DNA of 64,000 nt from Actinocatenispora comari (GCF_017312725.1 NZ_BOPO01000150.1:124001-188000), one strand, 5' to 3'. Shown: positions 50,094 to 59,242, numbered from the stretch's first letter. Program-made: numbers and translations. The notes: generated by a model not told the origin, from the sequence alone.

Positions 50094-50524
50094 GCCAGGT
50101 ACGTCCGACCCGCCGCGGGGTGCTCGCCGCCGGCGGCGCGCTTGCTGCCGCCGGTACGCTCGCCGCCTGCGGCGGGGGAAACGACGACGGGGGCCGCGGC
50201 TCGACCGGCGGGCAGCGGAGTCACGGTGCCGGGCTCGTCGCGCTGGACAAGGTGCCGGTGCGCGGTGCCGTGTCGGCCACCGGGCCGAAGGGCGAGAAAC
50301 TGATCGTGGCACGGCCGGACCAGCACACCGCGGTGGCGTTCAGCGCGATCTGCACCCATCAGGGCTGCACGGTCGCGCCGTCCGGGTCGCAGCTGCACTG
50401 TCCGTGCCACGGCTCCGTGTACGACGCGCTCACCGGCAAGAACGTCGCCGGCCCGGCACCGCGCCCGCTGGCCGCCTTCGCGGTGCGGGTCAAGGCCGGC
50501 GAGGTGGTGGCCGACCAGCAGTAG
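50090..50524 (+). CDS. Rieske [2Fe-2S] lipoprotein
   Basis: 144 aa. The N-terminus reads TRRGVLAAGGALAAAGTLAAC: a twin-Arg start and a lipobox Cys, so it is exported by Tat and lipid-anchored. A Gly/Ser-rich linker leads to a Rieske fold with cluster ligands CTHQGC and CPCHGS. It probably shuttles electrons at the outer membrane face, partnered by the preceding four-helix protein. Convergent with oppF 9 bp away. Confidence 0.92.
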   Translation: MSQVRPTRRGVLAAGGALAAAGTLAACGGGNDDGGRGSTGGQRSHGAGLVALDKVPVRGAVSATGPKGEKLIVARPDQHTAVAFSAICTHQGCTVAPSGSQLHCPCHGSVYDALTGKNVAGPAPRPLAAFAVRVKAGEVVADQQ

Positions 50525-50533
50525 CCCGGGCCG

Positions 50534-51412
50534 CTACCGGCGCCGCACGCCGAGCGACTGCCCCTGCGCGAGGCCCTCGGTACGCGGCCCGTTGAGCCGG
50601 GGGATCGCGCTCAGCAGCGTCCTGGTGTAGTCGCTGCGCGGATCGTCGAACAGCTCGGCGCACGGCCGGGTCTCCACGATGTCACCGCGGTAGATCACGT
50701 TCACCGAGTCGCACAGCGTCCGCACGATGGACAGGTCGTGCGAGATGAACAGGATCGACAACCCGACCTCGCGGCGAAGGTCCGACAGCAGGTTCACGAT
50801 GCCCGCCTGTACCGACACGTCGAGCGCGGCGACCGGCTCGTCGGCGACCAGCAGCCGAGGGTTGATCGACAGCGCCCGCGCGATCGCGACGCGCTGGCGC
50901 TGCCCGCCCGACATGCCCGCCGGCCGGGAGGACAGGATCGTCCGGGGCAGCTGCACCATGTCCATCAGCTCGGCGCACCGCGTGTCGATCTGCTTGCCGC
51001 GCAACGAGGTGTGCCGGCGGATGATCTCGGCCAGCGCGGAGCGGATCTTCATCCGCGGGTCCAGCGAGCCGAACGGGTCCTGGAAGATCATCTGGATGCC
51101 GCGCCGGTCCTCGGCGGTACGGGTGTGCCCGAGCCGCCGGCCCTCGAACTCGACGGCGCCGGAGTCGATCCGTTGCAGCCCGACGATCGCCCGGGCCAGC
51201 GTCGACTTGCCGGACCCGGACTCGCCGACCAGGCCGACGATGTCGGCCGGACCCACCTCCAGCGAGGCGTTGCGTACCGCGTGCAGGCGCTGCTTGCTGC
51301 CGCGCTGGGAGAAACTGATGTTCACGTCCGAGCACCGCAGCAGCGGCGCGTCGGCGCTCGGCGGCTGTGCCGAGCTGGCCACCGGCGCGCCCGCCTCGTC
51401 GACCTCAGCCAT
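50534..51412 (-). CDS. oppF: Oligopeptide ABC importer ATPase
   Basis: 292 aa. ATPase motifs: GLVGESGSGKSTLARAIVG, Q-loop QMIFQDPFGSLDP, signature MSGGQRQRVAIARAL, Walker B PRLLVADEPVAALD and H-loop LFISHDLS. It ends without the full C-terminal oligopeptide domain of OppD but with the OppF layout. Last gene of the importer operon, overlapping oppD by 8 nt. Confidence 0.9.
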   Translation of the reverse strand: MAEVDEAGAPVASSAQPPSADAPLLRCSDVNISFSQRGSKQRLHAVRNASLEVGPADIVGLVGESGSGKSTLARAIVGLQRIDSGAVEFEGRRLGHTRTAEDRRGIQMIFQDPFGSLDPRMKIRSALAEIIRRHTSLRGKQIDTRCAELMDMVQLPRTILSSRPAGMSGGQRQRVAIARALSINPRLLVADEPVAALDVSVQAGIVNLLSDLRREVGLSILFISHDLSIVRTLCDSVNVIYRGDIVETRPCAELFDDPRSDYTRTLLSAIPRLNGPRTEGLAQGQSLGVRRR

Positions 51413-52442
51413 CGATGCCTCCCACGGGTACGCCGTCGGCCGGTGCGCCGACCTTGTGCAGGCACCGTACGACCCGGCCCGGGGTGCCTGAGGTGTCCGG
51501 GATCGAGCCGGTGCGGCAGTCGTCCCGGGCGTACTCGCAGCGCGGCGCGAACTGGCACCCGTCGGTACGGTCGCTCAGCGAGGCGGCGCTGCCGGGAATC
51601 GAGTAGAGCCGTTGCTCGATGCGGTCGACGTCCGGGGTGGAGTGCAGCAGCGCCTCGGTGTAGGGATGCTGCGCGCCGTCGAACACCGCGCGCAGGTCGT
51701 CCGAGGACTCCATCACCTCGCCGGAGTAGAGCACCGTGACCGAGTCGCACAGCTGCGCGACCACCGCGAGATCGTGCGTGACGTAGAGCAGGCTGGCGTG
51801 CAGTTCGTCGCGCAGGTGGGTGAACAGGCTGAGGATCTGCTTCTGCACCGTCACGTCCAGCGCCGTGGTCGGTTCGTCGCAGAGGATCAGCTGCGGCTCG
51901 CCCGCGACCGCCGCGGCGATCATCACCCGCTGCTTCAGCCCGCCGGACAGCTCGAACGGGTACGCGTCGATCTTCGCCGCGGCGTCGTGGATGCCGACCA
52001 GTTCCATTAGGTGCAGCGCGTACTCGCGCGCCGCCCGCTTGGTGAGGCCGTTGCGGCGGGCCACGGCGTCGACGATCTGCCGGCCGACCGGTACCACCGG
52101 GTTGAGCGCCACCCCCGGCTCCTGGAAGATCATCGCGATCTGGGCACCGCGCAGCCGGGCGATGCGCCGGCGGTGGTCCCGGTCGGTACGGGTCAGGTCG
52201 AACTCCTGACCGGCGACCACCATCCGTCCGGAGGTGATGCGGGCGTTGGGCGGCAGCAGCCCGAGGATCGCCCGCAGCGTCAGGCTCTTGCCCGAGCCGG
52301 ACTCGCCCACCAGCCCCCTGGCCTCGCCGGGGCGCAACGAGAACGACACGTCCCGCAGCGCGTTGAGCTGCACGCCGCCGATGTCCAGTGCCAGCGAGAG
52401 ACCCTCGACGATGAGTGGCTCGCCGGTCGAATCGACTGTCAT
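51405..52442 (-). CDS. oppD: Oligopeptide ABC importer ATPase
   Basis: 345 aa. Walker A LVGESGSGKSLTLRAILG, Q-loop MIFQEPGVALNP, signature ELSGGLKQRVMIAAA and Walker B LILCDEPTTALD. The C-terminal oligo_HPY region carries the Cys motif CQFAPRCEYARDDC found in OppD/DppD. It pairs with OppF to power the two permeases. An 11-bp gap separates it from oppC. Confidence 0.92.
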   Translation of the reverse strand: MTVDSTGEPLIVEGLSLALDIGGVQLNALRDVSFSLRPGEARGLVGESGSGKSLTLRAILGLLPPNARITSGRMVVAGQEFDLTRTDRDHRRRIARLRGAQIAMIFQEPGVALNPVVPVGRQIVDAVARRNGLTKRAAREYALHLMELVGIHDAAAKIDAYPFELSGGLKQRVMIAAAVAGEPQLILCDEPTTALDVTVQKQILSLFTHLRDELHASLLYVTHDLAVVAQLCDSVTVLYSGEVMESSDDLRAVFDGAQHPYTEALLHSTPDVDRIEQRLYSIPGSAASLSDRTDGCQFAPRCEYARDDCRTGSIPDTSGTPGRVVRCLHKVGAPADGVPVGGIDG

Positions 52443-52453
52443 GTCAGGCCTTC

Positions 52454-53347
52454 CTACCGGTCGATCCGCAGCTGGTGGGTCAGCCCGTCGCCGAGGAACG
52501 ACAGCGCCAGGCTGGTCCAGATCACCGCACCGGCGGGGAACAGCGTCATGCCGTAGAAGCCGCCCGCGAGGAACTGCTGGCCGCCGGCCATCATCGAACC
52601 CCAGTCCGGGGTGGGCGGCGTGATCCCGAGCCCCAGGTAGCTGAGGGTCACGATGACGCCGACGTTCATCACGATGTCGCTCATCGCGTACACGATGGCC
52701 TGGCTGACCACGTTGGGCACGAAGTGGCGCACCAGGATGCCGATCGTGGAGATGCCGCTGGCCTGGCAGGCCGCCACGAACTCCTTGTTGCGCAACACCA
52801 TCGCCTCGCCCCGTACCAGCCGGGCGTAGGCGACCCAGGACACGCAGGTGATCGCGATGAAGATGGACAGCGCTCCGTTGCCCATCAGGAACACCAGCGC
52901 GATGACGAGGATGAAGAACGGGAACGCGGTGACGATGTCGGCCAGTCGCATCATGATGCTGTCGAACCAGCCGCCGAAGTAGCCGGACACGATCCCGAAC
53001 GCGAGCCCGATGACGAACGGTGCGACCACCGCGACGATCGCGATCGTCAGGTCGCTGCGCGCGCCGTACACGACCCGGGAGAAGATGTCACGGCCGAGGT
53101 TGTCGGTGCCGAACAGGTGGTCCGCCGACACCGGCAGCAGGGCGTGCGCCGCGTCCGGCGTGGTCGGGTCGTGCGGGGCGATCAGCGGTGCGAAGATCGC
53201 GGCGAGCACCATCAGGCCGAGCATGCCGGCACCGATCCACAGCTGCAGGTTGTGCCGTCGCATCCACGCCGGCGCCCACACCCGGGACTTTCGTGATGGT
53301 GGGGTGATGGCCGTCCGGGCGATCGCGGCGGCGTCGGTGGCGGTCAT
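52454..53347 (-). CDS. oppC: Oligopeptide ABC importer permease
   Basis: 297 aa from ATG 53347. N-terminal cytoplasmic stretch, one helix (LQLWIGAGMLGLMVLAAIFA), the periplasmic LFGTDNLGRDIFSRVVYGAR motif typical of OppC/DppC, then five more helices. The EAA loop is near LVRGEAMVLRNKEFVAACQA. The start overlaps oppB by 4 nt. Confidence 0.92.
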   Translation of the reverse strand: MTATDAAAIARTAITPPSRKSRVWAPAWMRRHNLQLWIGAGMLGLMVLAAIFAPLIAPHDPTTPDAAHALLPVSADHLFGTDNLGRDIFSRVVYGARSDLTIAIVAVVAPFVIGLAFGIVSGYFGGWFDSIMMRLADIVTAFPFFILVIALVFLMGNGALSIFIAITCVSWVAYARLVRGEAMVLRNKEFVAACQASGISTIGILVRHFVPNVVSQAIVYAMSDIVMNVGVIVTLSYLGLGITPPTPDWGSMMAGGQQFLAGGFYGMTLFPAGAVIWTSLALSFLGDGLTHQLRIDR

Positions 53348-54279
53348 GACAGCCTCGCTCTCGGGTCCAGGCGGGCATAGGCGAGGTCGGTCCCGAGATA
53401 GACCACGACCACGAGCAGACCGAACACCAGCGTGCACGCCTGCACCAGGGCGTAGTCGCGGTTGAGGATCCCGGTCATCAGCATCGAACCCATTCCGGGG
53501 ATCGCGAACACCTGCTCGATCACCAGCGCGCCGCTGGCCAGCGCACCCACCTGGATGCCGAGGATGCTGACCCCGGAGATGCCCGCGTTGCGCAGCACGT
53601 AGCCGTACCGGATGGGCCGCTCCGGCAGGCCCTTGGACCGGGCGAAGGCGACGTACTCGCTGCCGTACGACTCGATCATCGCCGCGCGCAGGCCGCGCAC
53701 CATGATCGGCACGGTGCCCAGCGCGATGGTCAACGCCGGCAGTACCAGCGCCCAGGCGCGGCCACCGATATCGGCCGGGTAGCCGCCGGCCGGGAAGATC
53801 GCGATCCGTACCCCGAGGAACAGGATCAGCATGGCGCCGATGAAGAACGTCGGTGCGCCCTGCACGACCGCGTTGAACAACCGCACCGCCACGGCGGCGA
53901 TGCCGTTGGGGTGGGTGGCGCTGCGCGAGGCCAGCGGTACCGAGATGAGCATGGTGAGGATCGCGCTCAACACGACCAGGATGATCGTCACCGGCAGCCG
54001 CTGGGCCATCAGCGAGGTGATCGGCGCGTGGTAGTACACCGATGTGCCGAGATCGCCGTGCACCAGTTGCTTGAGGTAGTTCAGGTACTGCAGCGGCATG
54101 CTCTGGTCGAGGCCCCACTGGTGGCGCAGCGCGGCGACCGAGGCGTTGCTGGCCTTCTCCCCGAGCGCGGTACGGGCCGGATCGCCGGGGGCGAGGTGCA
54201 TCATGAAGAACGAGATGGTCACCACGCCCCAGACGACGGGGATGGCGAGCAGGAGCCGTCGGGCGAACCAACGAAGCAT
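53344..54279 (-). CDS. oppB: Oligopeptide ABC importer permease
   Basis: 311 aa with GGAGG before ATG 54279. OppB layout: first helix LLLAIPVVWGVVTISFFMMH, then the PGDPARTALGEKASNASVAA periplasmic motif and RHQWGLDQSMPLQYLNYLKQ. The EAA loop is RGLRAAMIESYGSEYVAFAR. Forms the channel with OppC. It follows oppA across a strong hairpin. Confidence 0.92.
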   Translation of the reverse strand: MLRWFARRLLLAIPVVWGVVTISFFMMHLAPGDPARTALGEKASNASVAALRHQWGLDQSMPLQYLNYLKQLVHGDLGTSVYYHAPITSLMAQRLPVTIILVVLSAILTMLISVPLASRSATHPNGIAAVAVRLFNAVVQGAPTFFIGAMLILFLGVRIAIFPAGGYPADIGGRAWALVLPALTIALGTVPIMVRGLRAAMIESYGSEYVAFARSKGLPERPIRYGYVLRNAGISGVSILGIQVGALASGALVIEQVFAIPGMGSMLMTGILNRDYALVQACTLVFGLLVVVVYLGTDLAYARLDPRARLS

Positions 54280-54316
54280 TGAACCTCCTTGCGGCTCAGG
54301 CAGAAGACCCCGACCC

Positions 54317-54342
54317 GGTCCGGGCCCGCACGGGCCCGGACC
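54317..54342 (-). terminator. Hairpin between oppA and oppB
   Basis: GGTCCGGGCCC (54317-54327) and GGGCCCGGACC (54332-54342) form a perfect 11-bp stem with a GCAC loop, 7 nt after the oppA stop. It may act as a partial terminator or an mRNA-stabilising element that keeps the binding protein more abundant than the membrane parts. Confidence 0.7.
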
Positions 54343-54348
54343 GCACGG

Positions 54349-55890
54349 TCACTTGGTCAGCTGGACCTTCTCAAGGAAGTAGTTGCCGGTGGCGGCCGGA
54401 TGGAAGCCCTTCACCTTGCCGTACGAGTAGATGCCCGGCACGTAGAACAGCGGGATGTAGGGCACGTTGTCCGCGATGATCTGCTGCATCTTGTCGTACG
54501 CGGCCTTGCGCTCGCTCTGCTGCGACGAACTGCTCGCGGTGGCCGCCAGCGCGTCCATCTTCGAGTTCTTGTAACCGGAGTAGAGCGTGTTGGAGCCGCC
54601 GTCGTAGGTGCCGGCGAACCGGGCGATCTCGTCCGGGTCCACGATGTCGGTGGTGTACAGGCCGAACGCCATGTCGTAGTTCCCGGCGTGCTTGGCGGTC
54701 GACTCGGCGCTGGGATCCAGCGTCTTGATCTTGACCTTGATCCCGATCTTCGCCAGGTCGCCCTGCACCAGCTGGGCCTCGCTCGACGAGTCCTGCGAAC
54801 CGGAGCCGACCATGATGGTGGTGGTGAACCCGTGCGGGTGCGACGACTTGGCCAGCGCCGCCTTCGCCGCCGCCACGTCGTGCGGGACCGGCTTGATCGA
54901 CGCGTTGTGCGCCCAGGTGGTCGGGGAGAGGAAGCCACCGGCCAGCGTGCCGTGCCCGTAGTACACGGCCTGCAGGATCGCCTTCTTGTCGATCGCCAGG
55001 CTGATCGCCTTGCGCACGTTGACGTCGTCGAACGGCGCGCGCCGCACGTTCATCGACAGGTAGTCGATCTCGCTGGACGGGAACATGTTCACCGTCAGGT
55101 TCGGCTGCGCCTTCAGCGTCTTGATGCTCGAGTTCGACGGGTACTCGTTGATCTGGATCTGGTTGCTGGCCAGCTGGGTGGCCCGGGTGTTGCTGTCCGG
55201 CACCGTGGTGAACGTGACCGAGTCCAGGTGCGGCAGGCCCTTGCGCCAGTACTTGGCGTTCTTGACGATCTTCAGGCTGCTGCCCTTCGACCAGCTGGCG
55301 AACTTGAACGGGCCGGACCCGACCGGGTGCTTGGCGAACTCGGTGGCGGACTTGCCGCCGTAGTCGGCCGGCACGATCGAGTTCGCGTACAGCGCCATGT
55401 CCGCCGGCAGCGGGGACCACGGCTTCTTGGTGTGGAACACGACGGTCGCCGCGTCCGGCGTGTCGATCTTGGTGATCACGGTGTCGATGAACGAGAACGG
55501 CGCGTCGCTCTTCTGGTTCTGCTCGATGGAGAACTTCACGTCCGCCGAGGTGACCGCCTTGCCGTTGGTGAACTTGGCGTCCTTGCGCAGGTGGAAGGTC
55601 CAGCTGAGCTTGTCCGGCGACTGCGTCCACGAGGTCGCGAGCGACGGCTGCACGCTCTTGCCGCTCTGGTCCGGCACGGTGAGCGTGTCGTAGATCTCCT
55701 CGATGACCCAGATCGAGGCGTTGTCGGTGGGCACCGAGGGCAGCAGGCTCGTCGCCTCGTCCGCGCGGGCCATCACGAGATCGCCGCCGGACTGCGCGAC
55801 GCCCGAGCCGGTACCCGACCCGCCGCATGCCGTCAGTGCCACGGTCGAAGCGAGCGCCACCGCACCACACAGCGTCTTTAACCGTTTCAT
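54349..55890 (-). CDS. oppA: Oligopeptide/dipeptide-binding lipoprotein
   Basis: 513 aa from ATG 55890. Signal peptide MKRLKTLCGAVALASTVALT with lipobox Cys, then the SBP_bac_5 fold: VIEEIYDTLTVPDQSGKSVQ, LSWTFHLRKDAKFTNGKAVT, NVRKAISLAIDKKAIL and VPYIPLFYVPGIYSYGKVKG. It captures peptides outside and delivers them to OppBC. First gene of the operon, divergent from a serine hydrolase. The imported peptide cannot be told. Confidence 0.93.
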   Translation of the reverse strand: MKRLKTLCGAVALASTVALTACGGSGTGSGVAQSGGDLVMARADEATSLLPSVPTDNASIWVIEEIYDTLTVPDQSGKSVQPSLATSWTQSPDKLSWTFHLRKDAKFTNGKAVTSADVKFSIEQNQKSDAPFSFIDTVITKIDTPDAATVVFHTKKPWSPLPADMALYANSIVPADYGGKSATEFAKHPVGSGPFKFASWSKGSSLKIVKNAKYWRKGLPHLDSVTFTTVPDSNTRATQLASNQIQINEYPSNSSIKTLKAQPNLTVNMFPSSEIDYLSMNVRRAPFDDVNVRKAISLAIDKKAILQAVYYGHGTLAGGFLSPTTWAHNASIKPVPHDVAAAKAALAKSSHPHGFTTTIMVGSGSQDSSSEAQLVQGDLAKIGIKVKIKTLDPSAESTAKHAGNYDMAFGLYTTDIVDPDEIARFAGTYDGGSNTLYSGYKNSKMDALAATASSSSQQSERKAAYDKMQQIIADNVPYIPLFYVPGIYSYGKVKGFHPAATGNYFLEKVQLTK

Positions 55891-56043
55891 TGATGCGAAC
55901 TTCCTGTCGGGACATCGGCGATGTCGACGGTTGCGAACTGAGCTGAGCGGGCCGCGGCCGGGGTTCCGGCCTGGACGTTCAGATCGGGGTGCCAGCAGGG
56001 TAGGGCCGACGTTCGACGAACTTTTTGTGCAGACGAACAGAAC

Positions 56044-56071
56044 TTGCCAGTAATTTTCGTTCATGTAAAGA
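56044..56071 (+). promoter_or_regulatory. Candidate promoter of the serine hydrolase gene
   Basis: TTGCCA (56044-56049), a 16-bp spacer and TAAAGA (56066-56071) lie in an AT-rich island within the 250-bp oppA/hydrolase divergent region. The distance to the ATG at 56141 is 69 bp. Confidence 0.4.
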
Positions 56072-56140
56072 GGCCGGCCGTTCCCTCGTGTGCGTACGCT
56101 CCTGGTGTCCTGCGCACTCCTCACCGAAGGTGATCGTGGC

Positions 56141-57694
56141 ATGTCGAACGAGCTGATCCGCACCCCGATCGCGACCGAACTGGACGCGTTCTTCGGGCAG
56201 TACACGGCCGCCGATCAGTCCCGGGGGCTGGCGTACGGGATCGTCACGGCCGACGGGCTGTCCCACGCGGCCGGCTTCGGCACCGCCAACGACGACGGCC
56301 TGGTACCCGACGCGGACACCGTCTTCCCGATCGCGTCGATGTCCAAGAGCTTCGTCGCCGCCGCGGCGCTGCTCGCGCAGGAGCGCGGGCTGCTGTCCCT
56401 GGACGATCCGATCACCGCGTACTTCCCGCAGTTCTCCGCCTCCGGCACGCCGGAGGATCCGTGCCCGCCGCCGACCCTCGGGATGCTGTTCAGCATGTCC
56501 GGTGGGCTGACCGAGGACAACTCCTGGGTGGACCCGTTCATCGACGCCACCGTGGACGTGGTGCTCGACCAGGTCGGCAAGGGGCTGCGCTACAGCCACG
56601 TGCCCGGCGCCGAGTACGAGTACTCCAACCTCGGCTTCACGCTCGCCGGCCTCGCCGTGGGCCGGGCCGTGGGCCGCCCGATCGAGGACTTCGTCCGGGA
56701 CGAGCTGCTGATCCCGCTGGGGCTGACCTCGACCTGGTTCGACAACGCCGCGCCCGCCGGCATCCAGCGCGCCACCGGCTACTCGCTCGACCAGCAGGCG
56801 AACTGGGTTCCCTACGCCCCCAACGTCTCGGCCGCCTTCGCCGCGGCCGGCGGCATCATGAGTACCGTGCGCGACCTCGCCCGCTGGATCGCCTGGCTCG
56901 GCTCCGCCTTCCGGGCACCACACGCCGACGACGTGGCCGTCCTCAGCCGCGCCGCCCGCCGCGAGATGCAGCGGGTACGCATCGTCGACACGCCGTCGCT
57001 GAGCGTGCAGCCCGACGGCAGCCTGCAACCCCAGGTCGGCGGGTACGGGCTGGGCCTGCGCATCTCCCTCGACGCGCAGCGCGGAACGCTGGTCTCCCAC
57101 GGCGGTGGCCTGCCCGGCTTCTCGCTGTTCATGTGCTGGCACCCCGACTCCGGCAACGGCGTCGTGGTGCTGACCAACAGCCATCGCGGCAATCCGTCGG
57201 AACTGTGCCAGCAGGCGCTGGGCCGCATCCTCGCCCGGGACCGGGTGCCGGCGCAGACGATCCGGCTGTGGCCGGAGACGGTACGGCTGCGCGACGACGC
57301 CGAGCGGCTGATCCGCTCCTGGGACGACGAGCTGGCCGGCCGGATCCTCGCCGACAACGTCGACTTCGACCGGTCGCTGGCCGAGCGGCGCGCCGGCATC
57401 GAGGCGCTGATCGAGCAGATCGGTCCGCTGGCCGCACCGCGCCCGGCACCGCAGATCGTGTCGGCGGCGACCCCGGCCGACGTCACCTGGTCGATCCCGG
57501 GCGCCGGCGGCGAGCTGCTGTGCATGATCCACCTGACGCCGGTGGAGCCGGCGCAGATCCAGGAACTCGTGGTGCAGGCGGTCCCCGCGGACCGGCCGCG
57601 TTCCGCCGCGCCGGTGGACATCTCCCCGCGCCGCGCGTACCTGCGCGAGAACTCCCTCACCCCGGCCACCAACACCCGGGTGGTACTGCCCTGA
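56141..57694 (+). CDS. Serine hydrolase of the beta-lactamase/D-aminopeptidase family
   Basis: 517 aa from ATG 56141 (GAAGG upstream). Class C beta-lactamase fold: SMSK tetrad (Ser 66, Lys 69), Tyr motif YEYSNLG, and the C-terminal VSHGGGLPGFSLFM. A further ~150-residue C-terminal domain follows. No signal peptide is evident, so it is likely cytosolic. Divergent from the oligopeptide importer, it could hydrolyse the imported peptide, perhaps one with D-residues or an ester; that link is inference from position. Confidence 0.88.
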   Translation: MSNELIRTPIATELDAFFGQYTAADQSRGLAYGIVTADGLSHAAGFGTANDDGLVPDADTVFPIASMSKSFVAAAALLAQERGLLSLDDPITAYFPQFSASGTPEDPCPPPTLGMLFSMSGGLTEDNSWVDPFIDATVDVVLDQVGKGLRYSHVPGAEYEYSNLGFTLAGLAVGRAVGRPIEDFVRDELLIPLGLTSTWFDNAAPAGIQRATGYSLDQQANWVPYAPNVSAAFAAAGGIMSTVRDLARWIAWLGSAFRAPHADDVAVLSRAARREMQRVRIVDTPSLSVQPDGSLQPQVGGYGLGLRISLDAQRGTLVSHGGGLPGFSLFMCWHPDSGNGVVVLTNSHRGNPSELCQQALGRILARDRVPAQTIRLWPETVRLRDDAERLIRSWDDELAGRILADNVDFDRSLAERRAGIEALIEQIGPLAAPRPAPQIVSAATPADVTWSIPGAGGELLCMIHLTPVEPAQIQELVVQAVPADRPRSAAPVDISPRRAYLRENSLTPATNTRVVLP

Positions 57695-57790
57695 GCCGTC
57701 GCGGTGGGCCCGCGCCGGCGATCAGCGTGACCGCGTACCGGCCGAGCCGCTGGTGGCGCTGAGCATCGACGGCACCTGACCGGAGACGAC

Positions 57791-59017
57791 CTAGGGTCGC
57801 CTGGACCGGTGCGCCACCGGCCGCGCTGTCGGTGCGGGTGCCGGCGTCGGCAGCACCGTCTTCGGGTGGCCCGGTGCCGCAGCCGGCGCCAGCGGTGGAC
57901 TCAGGTGTGCCGACAGGAAGTCCAGCGCCGCCGGCAGCACCGCGCGCCAGACGTAGAAGTTGTGCCCGCCGGTCGGCAGCTCCACCTTCTGCACGCTCAC
58001 CGGGCTGCCCCGCGCCGCTCGCGCGAACGTCCGGCCCTCCTGGCACGGCTCGGGATCGGGCCGGGCGCAGGCCGCGTACACCGCGATGGCCGGCAGGTGC
58101 CGGTCGTGCCGGACCACCCAGGTCGGCGTGTTGGCCTCCCGCACGGTGCGGTCACCGTGGAACAGGTCGTCGACCCGCGGCCCGGTGTACGGGGCGAACT
58201 CGCCGGAGATGCTCGCCGCGGCGGCGTACCCGAAGCCGCGCCGCAGCGCCAGGTTCGCCGCGCAGAAGCCGCCGGTGGAGTACCCGATGAGTCCCCAGCC
58301 GGACCGCCCCGGCAGGACCCGGAAGTCCCGGCGCAGCACCTGCTTGACGTCGCTGGTGAGGTAGGTGGCGTACTGCGGGCCGTGTACCTCGTCGACGCAC
58401 TCGCTGTCCCGGGTCGACGGGTCGGTCGACTGGGTCGGGAAGACCGCGACCGTCGGCGGCATCCGCCCGGCCCGGATCTCCGCGTCCAGCATGGTCTGGA
58501 TGTGCAGGCTGTTGGTCCAGTGCGTGGGCCGGCCCGGGAACCCGTCGAGGAACTCCACCACCGGGAACCGCCGTTGCCGCCACGAATGCAGGCTGTACTG
58601 CGGCGGCAGGTACACCAGGGCGGGCAGGTTCAGCTTGCTGCGCGCGCCGTGCAGCCGGAACGCCAGTACGACGCCGTGTCCCGGCTCGGCGTTGCGGGCG
58701 TGCTCGGCGGCGCGGGCGTCCATCGCGCCGGCCGTCACGCGGGGCGCGACCGCCGGCGGGGTGTCGGCACCGGCCAGGTCGGTCCAGCTGGAGAAGAAGT
58801 CCTGGCGCTGGTTGACGGCCAGCCCGACGGTCAGCGCGACCAACAGCTGGCTGCACGCCAGGGCCGCGACGGTGCGCACCATGCGACACCGCCGCCAGCG
58901 CCGCCAGGTCAGCACCGCTCCGGCGACCAGCGCAACGGCGGTCACCGCGACGATCGCGATCAGCGTCGTGCCGGTCAACTTGACCAGCGGGTGGACCATG
59001 CTCGGTACGTGGATCAC
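57791..59017 (-). CDS. Membrane-anchored esterase (mycolyltransferase/esterase D-like)
   Basis: 408 aa from GTG 59017 (an ATG is six codons in). Two N-terminal helices, TTLIAIVAVTAVALVAGAVL and VAALACSQLLVALTVGLAVN, precede an alpha/beta hydrolase: ALVYLPPQYSLH, VVEFLDGFPGRPTHW, nucleophile GLIGYSTGGFCAANLAL and the His LPTGGHNFYVWRAVLPA. This matches actinobacterial alpha/beta-hydrolase-fold esterases of the antigen 85 type. The C-terminal Pro/Ala tail is low-complexity. It probably acts outside the membrane. Convergent with the serine hydrolase gene. Confidence 0.86.
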   Translation of the reverse strand: MIHVPSMVHPLVKLTGTTLIAIVAVTAVALVAGAVLTWRRWRRCRMVRTVAALACSQLLVALTVGLAVNQRQDFFSSWTDLAGADTPPAVAPRVTAGAMDARAAEHARNAEPGHGVVLAFRLHGARSKLNLPALVYLPPQYSLHSWRQRRFPVVEFLDGFPGRPTHWTNSLHIQTMLDAEIRAGRMPPTVAVFPTQSTDPSTRDSECVDEVHGPQYATYLTSDVKQVLRRDFRVLPGRSGWGLIGYSTGGFCAANLALRRGFGYAAAASISGEFAPYTGPRVDDLFHGDRTVREANTPTWVVRHDRHLPAIAVYAACARPDPEPCQEGRTFARAARGSPVSVQKVELPTGGHNFYVWRAVLPAALDFLSAHLSPPLAPAAAPGHPKTVLPTPAPAPTARPVAHRSRRP

Positions 59018-59112
59018 GGGCGCCCGGCAGCCGGTCGTGCGGCGGTGGGGCGGCGGGTGCCCACCTCGGTCGGCGTGCCGCGTGGGCCGAGCGGGTCGGC
59101 GGGCAGGTTCAT
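59014..59112 (-). CDS. Possible 32-aa upstream ORF overlapping the esterase start
   Basis: ATG 59112 begins MNLPADPLGPRGTPTEVGTR and ends with a TGA (59014-59016) that overlaps the GTG of the esterase (GTGA). No ribosome site precedes it, but a -10-like CATAGCTT lies about 10 nt upstream, so it could be a leaderless leader peptide. It resembles no known protein, and chance is a real alternative. Confidence 0.3.
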   Translation of the reverse strand: MNLPADPLGPRGTPTEVGTRRPTAARPAAGRP

Positions 59113-59134
59113 CGCTACAAGCTATGCGTCACAC

Positions 59135-59153
59135 AGTTAGCGACTAGTTAGCG
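59135..59153 (-). promoter_or_regulatory. Direct repeat AGTTAGCG x2, 11-bp period
   Basis: AGTTAGCG at 59135-59142 and 59146-59153 (CGCTAACT in gene direction), one helical turn apart, upstream of the esterase unit. The spacing is typical of OmpR-type regulator boxes, and such a regulator is encoded two genes away. Confidence 0.45.
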
Positions 59154-59242
59154 CACATTCCGAGGTTCGTCTGCACTCGCAACGATCCGGGGCCGCCGGT
59201 CGTGGCACGGAGCGAAGCATCCGGGTCGCCGGTAGCGTCCGG

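Noticed and set aside
56010-56030. GTTCGACGAAC palindrome upstream of the serine hydrolase
   Set aside because: Very short and GC-typical; no second copy or regulator gene nearby to support it.
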